Assembly: GCA_964482205.1 (NCBI GenBank)
Contig: CAYZWI010000002.1
Coordinates: forward strand, 296,338-360,337
DNA: 64,000 nucleotides
Reading direction: 5' to 3'
Source of the DNA: JAZDGX01 sp964482205
GTDB taxonomy: Bacteria > Eisenbacteria > RBG-16-71-46 > CAIMUX01 > WJJG01
The notes under the pieces were generated by a model, which was not told the DNA's origin, ran no database searches, and worked only from the letters and a program-made list of their open reading frames with translations. This document shows, one piece after another, positions 62,477 through 64,000 of the stretch (its first letter is position 1; the number at the start of each line of letters is the position of its first letter). Position numbers and translations under genes: made by a program.

Positions 62477-63772
62477 CTATCGCACTTTTGCGAACCTTGT
62501 ATGGTACACCGCGCCGGGATACTGAACCCGCACGAAGTAGAGCCCCGAAGGAAGATCGCTCGTCGAGAAGCTCGCCGTCGGGTCGGGAGTGGAGACCGTC
62601 GAGAGCAGCCGGCCGTCGAGGCCGACGATGCTCACGGTCAACGGACCGCTCGCCTGCGGCCGCGCGAGCGTCACTTCTCCCCGGTCCTCCCCATTCTGAT
62701 AGACGAAGCGCACGGGGGAAACGGGAGTGACGATCACATCGTCGACCGCATTGGGAAAGAGCTCCGACAGGCCGGGGTAGGCCGGTCCGTACCTGTAGGC
62801 GCGCAGGATCTGCCCGGGAGCCGCCATCGTGGCGACGACTTGTCCGTTGTCGTTGAGCTCGGTGATGGTGGTCCCTTGTCCGCGACTCACGAGCGTATTG
62901 CCATTGGGGAGCCGCTGGCACGAGCCTTCGTGGTCCTCGTAGTTGAACGAAATCGAACTTCTCGCCCCGGTGAGGCGATTGATCTCGTGGACCGCGTTCC
63001 CGCCATTGTAGACGACGAGGATGTTGTTCTCGCGCATCGCCGTCAAATTGGCGTCGGGCATCTCGATGTCGGTCCCGAGGAAGTAGCGCGTGACCCAGAT
63101 GGCGGCATGCACGCGGCCGTAGGAGCCGATCCGGTAGGTGCGCAGCACGCGCCCTCCCGCGACGCTGTGATCGATGACGACGACCTTGCGCTGCGGCTCC
63201 TGCATGTCGACGATGATCTCGTCCCGAGTAGGATTGTAGCTGACGGAATTCATGTAGGTGACGCTGCCCGTGAGGCTGTCGGGCAGAGCGCACTGCCAGA
63301 CGATCGTGCCGCTGGTGGGGCCCGTCGGCTGGACCTCGAAGACCTTCGCCACATTGCGTGCGTCGGTCGGGATCAGGATGTTGCCATTGGGCATGGGCTC
63401 GACATCATAGCCAGCGCGAGCCGTAGCATCGCAGAAGCGATAGTCCCAGACGATGTCGTCTTCCCAGTTGATCTTCTGAAACCGGCCGTGCGGATAGGCC
63501 CCATCATGATGCGGGGAACCGCAGGAGGAATTCTGAATCGGGAAAAGTGCGCTCCCATCCTCGAGGAGATAGGCGCAGGTCTGCGCCGCTCCGCTGGCAT
63601 GCCAGGTGTGGACGACGACGCCGTCGGGATCGAGCAAGTAGCCCACTGACCCGCTCGCGCAGAACGTGTAGCCTTCGTACTCGGGTGCCGCGGAGGCAGG
63701 AAGGTTGAACACCCCGATCGCGAAGAACGCCAGCGCGAGCCCGACAACTCCAGAAATCCTCGCCGGAACCAT
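62477..63772 (-). CDS. Exported arylsulfotransferase-like propeller protein with FlgD-Ig-like tail
   Basis: The ATG at 63772 has GGAGGAGG upstream and a signal peptide (VVGLALAFFAIGVFNLPASA). The 431-residue protein has a propeller-type series with family-like motifs: TFCASGSVGYLLDPDGVVVH, PMPNGNILIPTD, HEINRLTG and LPNGNTLVSRGQG. It resembles arylsulfotransferase-type proteins, but I cannot confirm the catalytic His and Arg set. The end is a FlgD-Ig-like module (LTVSIVGLDGRLLSTV, GLYFVRVQYPG) ending AKVR. It is upstream of the 61604 gene on the same strand. Confidence 0.8.
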   Translation of the reverse strand: MVPARISGVVGLALAFFAIGVFNLPASAAPEYEGYTFCASGSVGYLLDPDGVVVHTWHASGAAQTCAYLLEDGSALFPIQNSSCGSPHHDGAYPHGRFQKINWEDDIVWDYRFCDATARAGYDVEPMPNGNILIPTDARNVAKVFEVQPTGPTSGTIVWQCALPDSLTGSVTYMNSVSYNPTRDEIIVDMQEPQRKVVVIDHSVAGGRVLRTYRIGSYGRVHAAIWVTRYFLGTDIEMPDANLTAMRENNILVVYNGGNAVHEINRLTGARSSISFNYEDHEGSCQRLPNGNTLVSRGQGTTITELNDNGQVVATMAAPGQILRAYRYGPAYPGLSELFPNAVDDVIVTPVSPVRFVYQNGEDRGEVTLARPQASGPLTVSIVGLDGRLLSTVSTPDPTASFSTSDLPSGLYFVRVQYPGAVYHTRFAKVR

Positions 63773-64000
63773 CTTCCTCCTCCGAGAATGCGTACCTTGC
63801 GAAGCCCATGACTTCACGTGCTGCACGCCTCTAGAGACCCGCCCCGTGAGGGGCTTCGGGCGCTGAAGCCTCCCCTGCCTGCGTCTGCTCGGGTCTGCCC
63901 TGCTTCTTTCGCCCTCCCGGGATCGGACTCCGACGCGTCCTCAGCCCGGCGCAGGCAAGCCTAGTGACAACGGGGCCTTGGCACCGGTATATTCCTCCTC

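Overview
The window is high-GC bacterial DNA, densely coding, with no rRNA, tRNA, phage, IS element or CRISPR array that I can recognise. Most genes have a clear Shine-Dalgarno sequence (GGAGG type). At least eight predicted exported proteins end in the same roughly 80-residue FlgD-Ig-like module (…GxYxxRL…, last residue Arg). That module, together with TonB/ExbBD, OmpA with thrombospondin type 3 repeats, and M36 peptidases, points to a didermic member of the FCB group. Candidatus Eisenbacteria or a close high-GC relative is my best guess; this is inference from protein style, not from a marker gene.

Layout. 1-6.8 kb: exported or cell-surface proteins, including an alpha/beta hydrolase and an M36 metallopeptidase. 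6.9-11.2 kb: a GT-C glycosyltransferase fused to TPRs, and an OPT transporter. 11.6-17.2 kb: a TonB-dependent receptor convergent with its likely energiser operon tonB-exbB-exbD-exbD. 17.7-19.8 kb: a YfiR-family protein and a POT peptide transporter. 19.9-27.9 kb: a large MalT/SARP-type regulator divergent from a small protein that is translationally coupled to a 1317-residue repeat protein. 28.1-29 kb: a YedF-type selenium-metabolism domain and a CheR relic. 29.1-36.7 kb: a second M36 peptidase, an M32 carboxypeptidase and a membrane SpoIIE-type phosphatase. 36.9-39 kb: a selenoprotein gene read through an in-frame TGA. 39.5-42.1 kb: a YidB-like protein, a lipoprotein and a YpfJ-type zinc peptidase. 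42.2-53.4 kb, minus strand: coiled-coil protein, Rnk, beta-helix and propeller proteins, NADPH oxidoreductase, sulfatase-like enzyme, OmpA protein and small exported proteins. 53.7-61.3 kb: M20 peptidase, a PurF homologue without its glutaminase cysteine, a second POT transporter, nitronate monooxygenase and catalase. 61.6-63.8 kb: two more exported proteins.

How the genes fit together: secreted peptidases (two M36), cytosolic peptidases (M32, M20) and three peptide importers (OPT, two POT) suggest growth on proteins and peptides. TonB and its receptor handle a larger ligand.

The most important observation is at 36951-39005. A signal peptide and a thioredoxin-like start are joined in frame, through TGA, to the rest of an exported protein. 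The TGA sits exactly where the first cysteine of a CxxC motif belongs (UxxC). It is followed 19 nt later by the loop of a hairpin with bacterial SECIS geometry. A stand-alone yedF-type gene lies about 8.5 kb away. Standard gene calling would truncate this gene and lose both its signal peptide and its active site.
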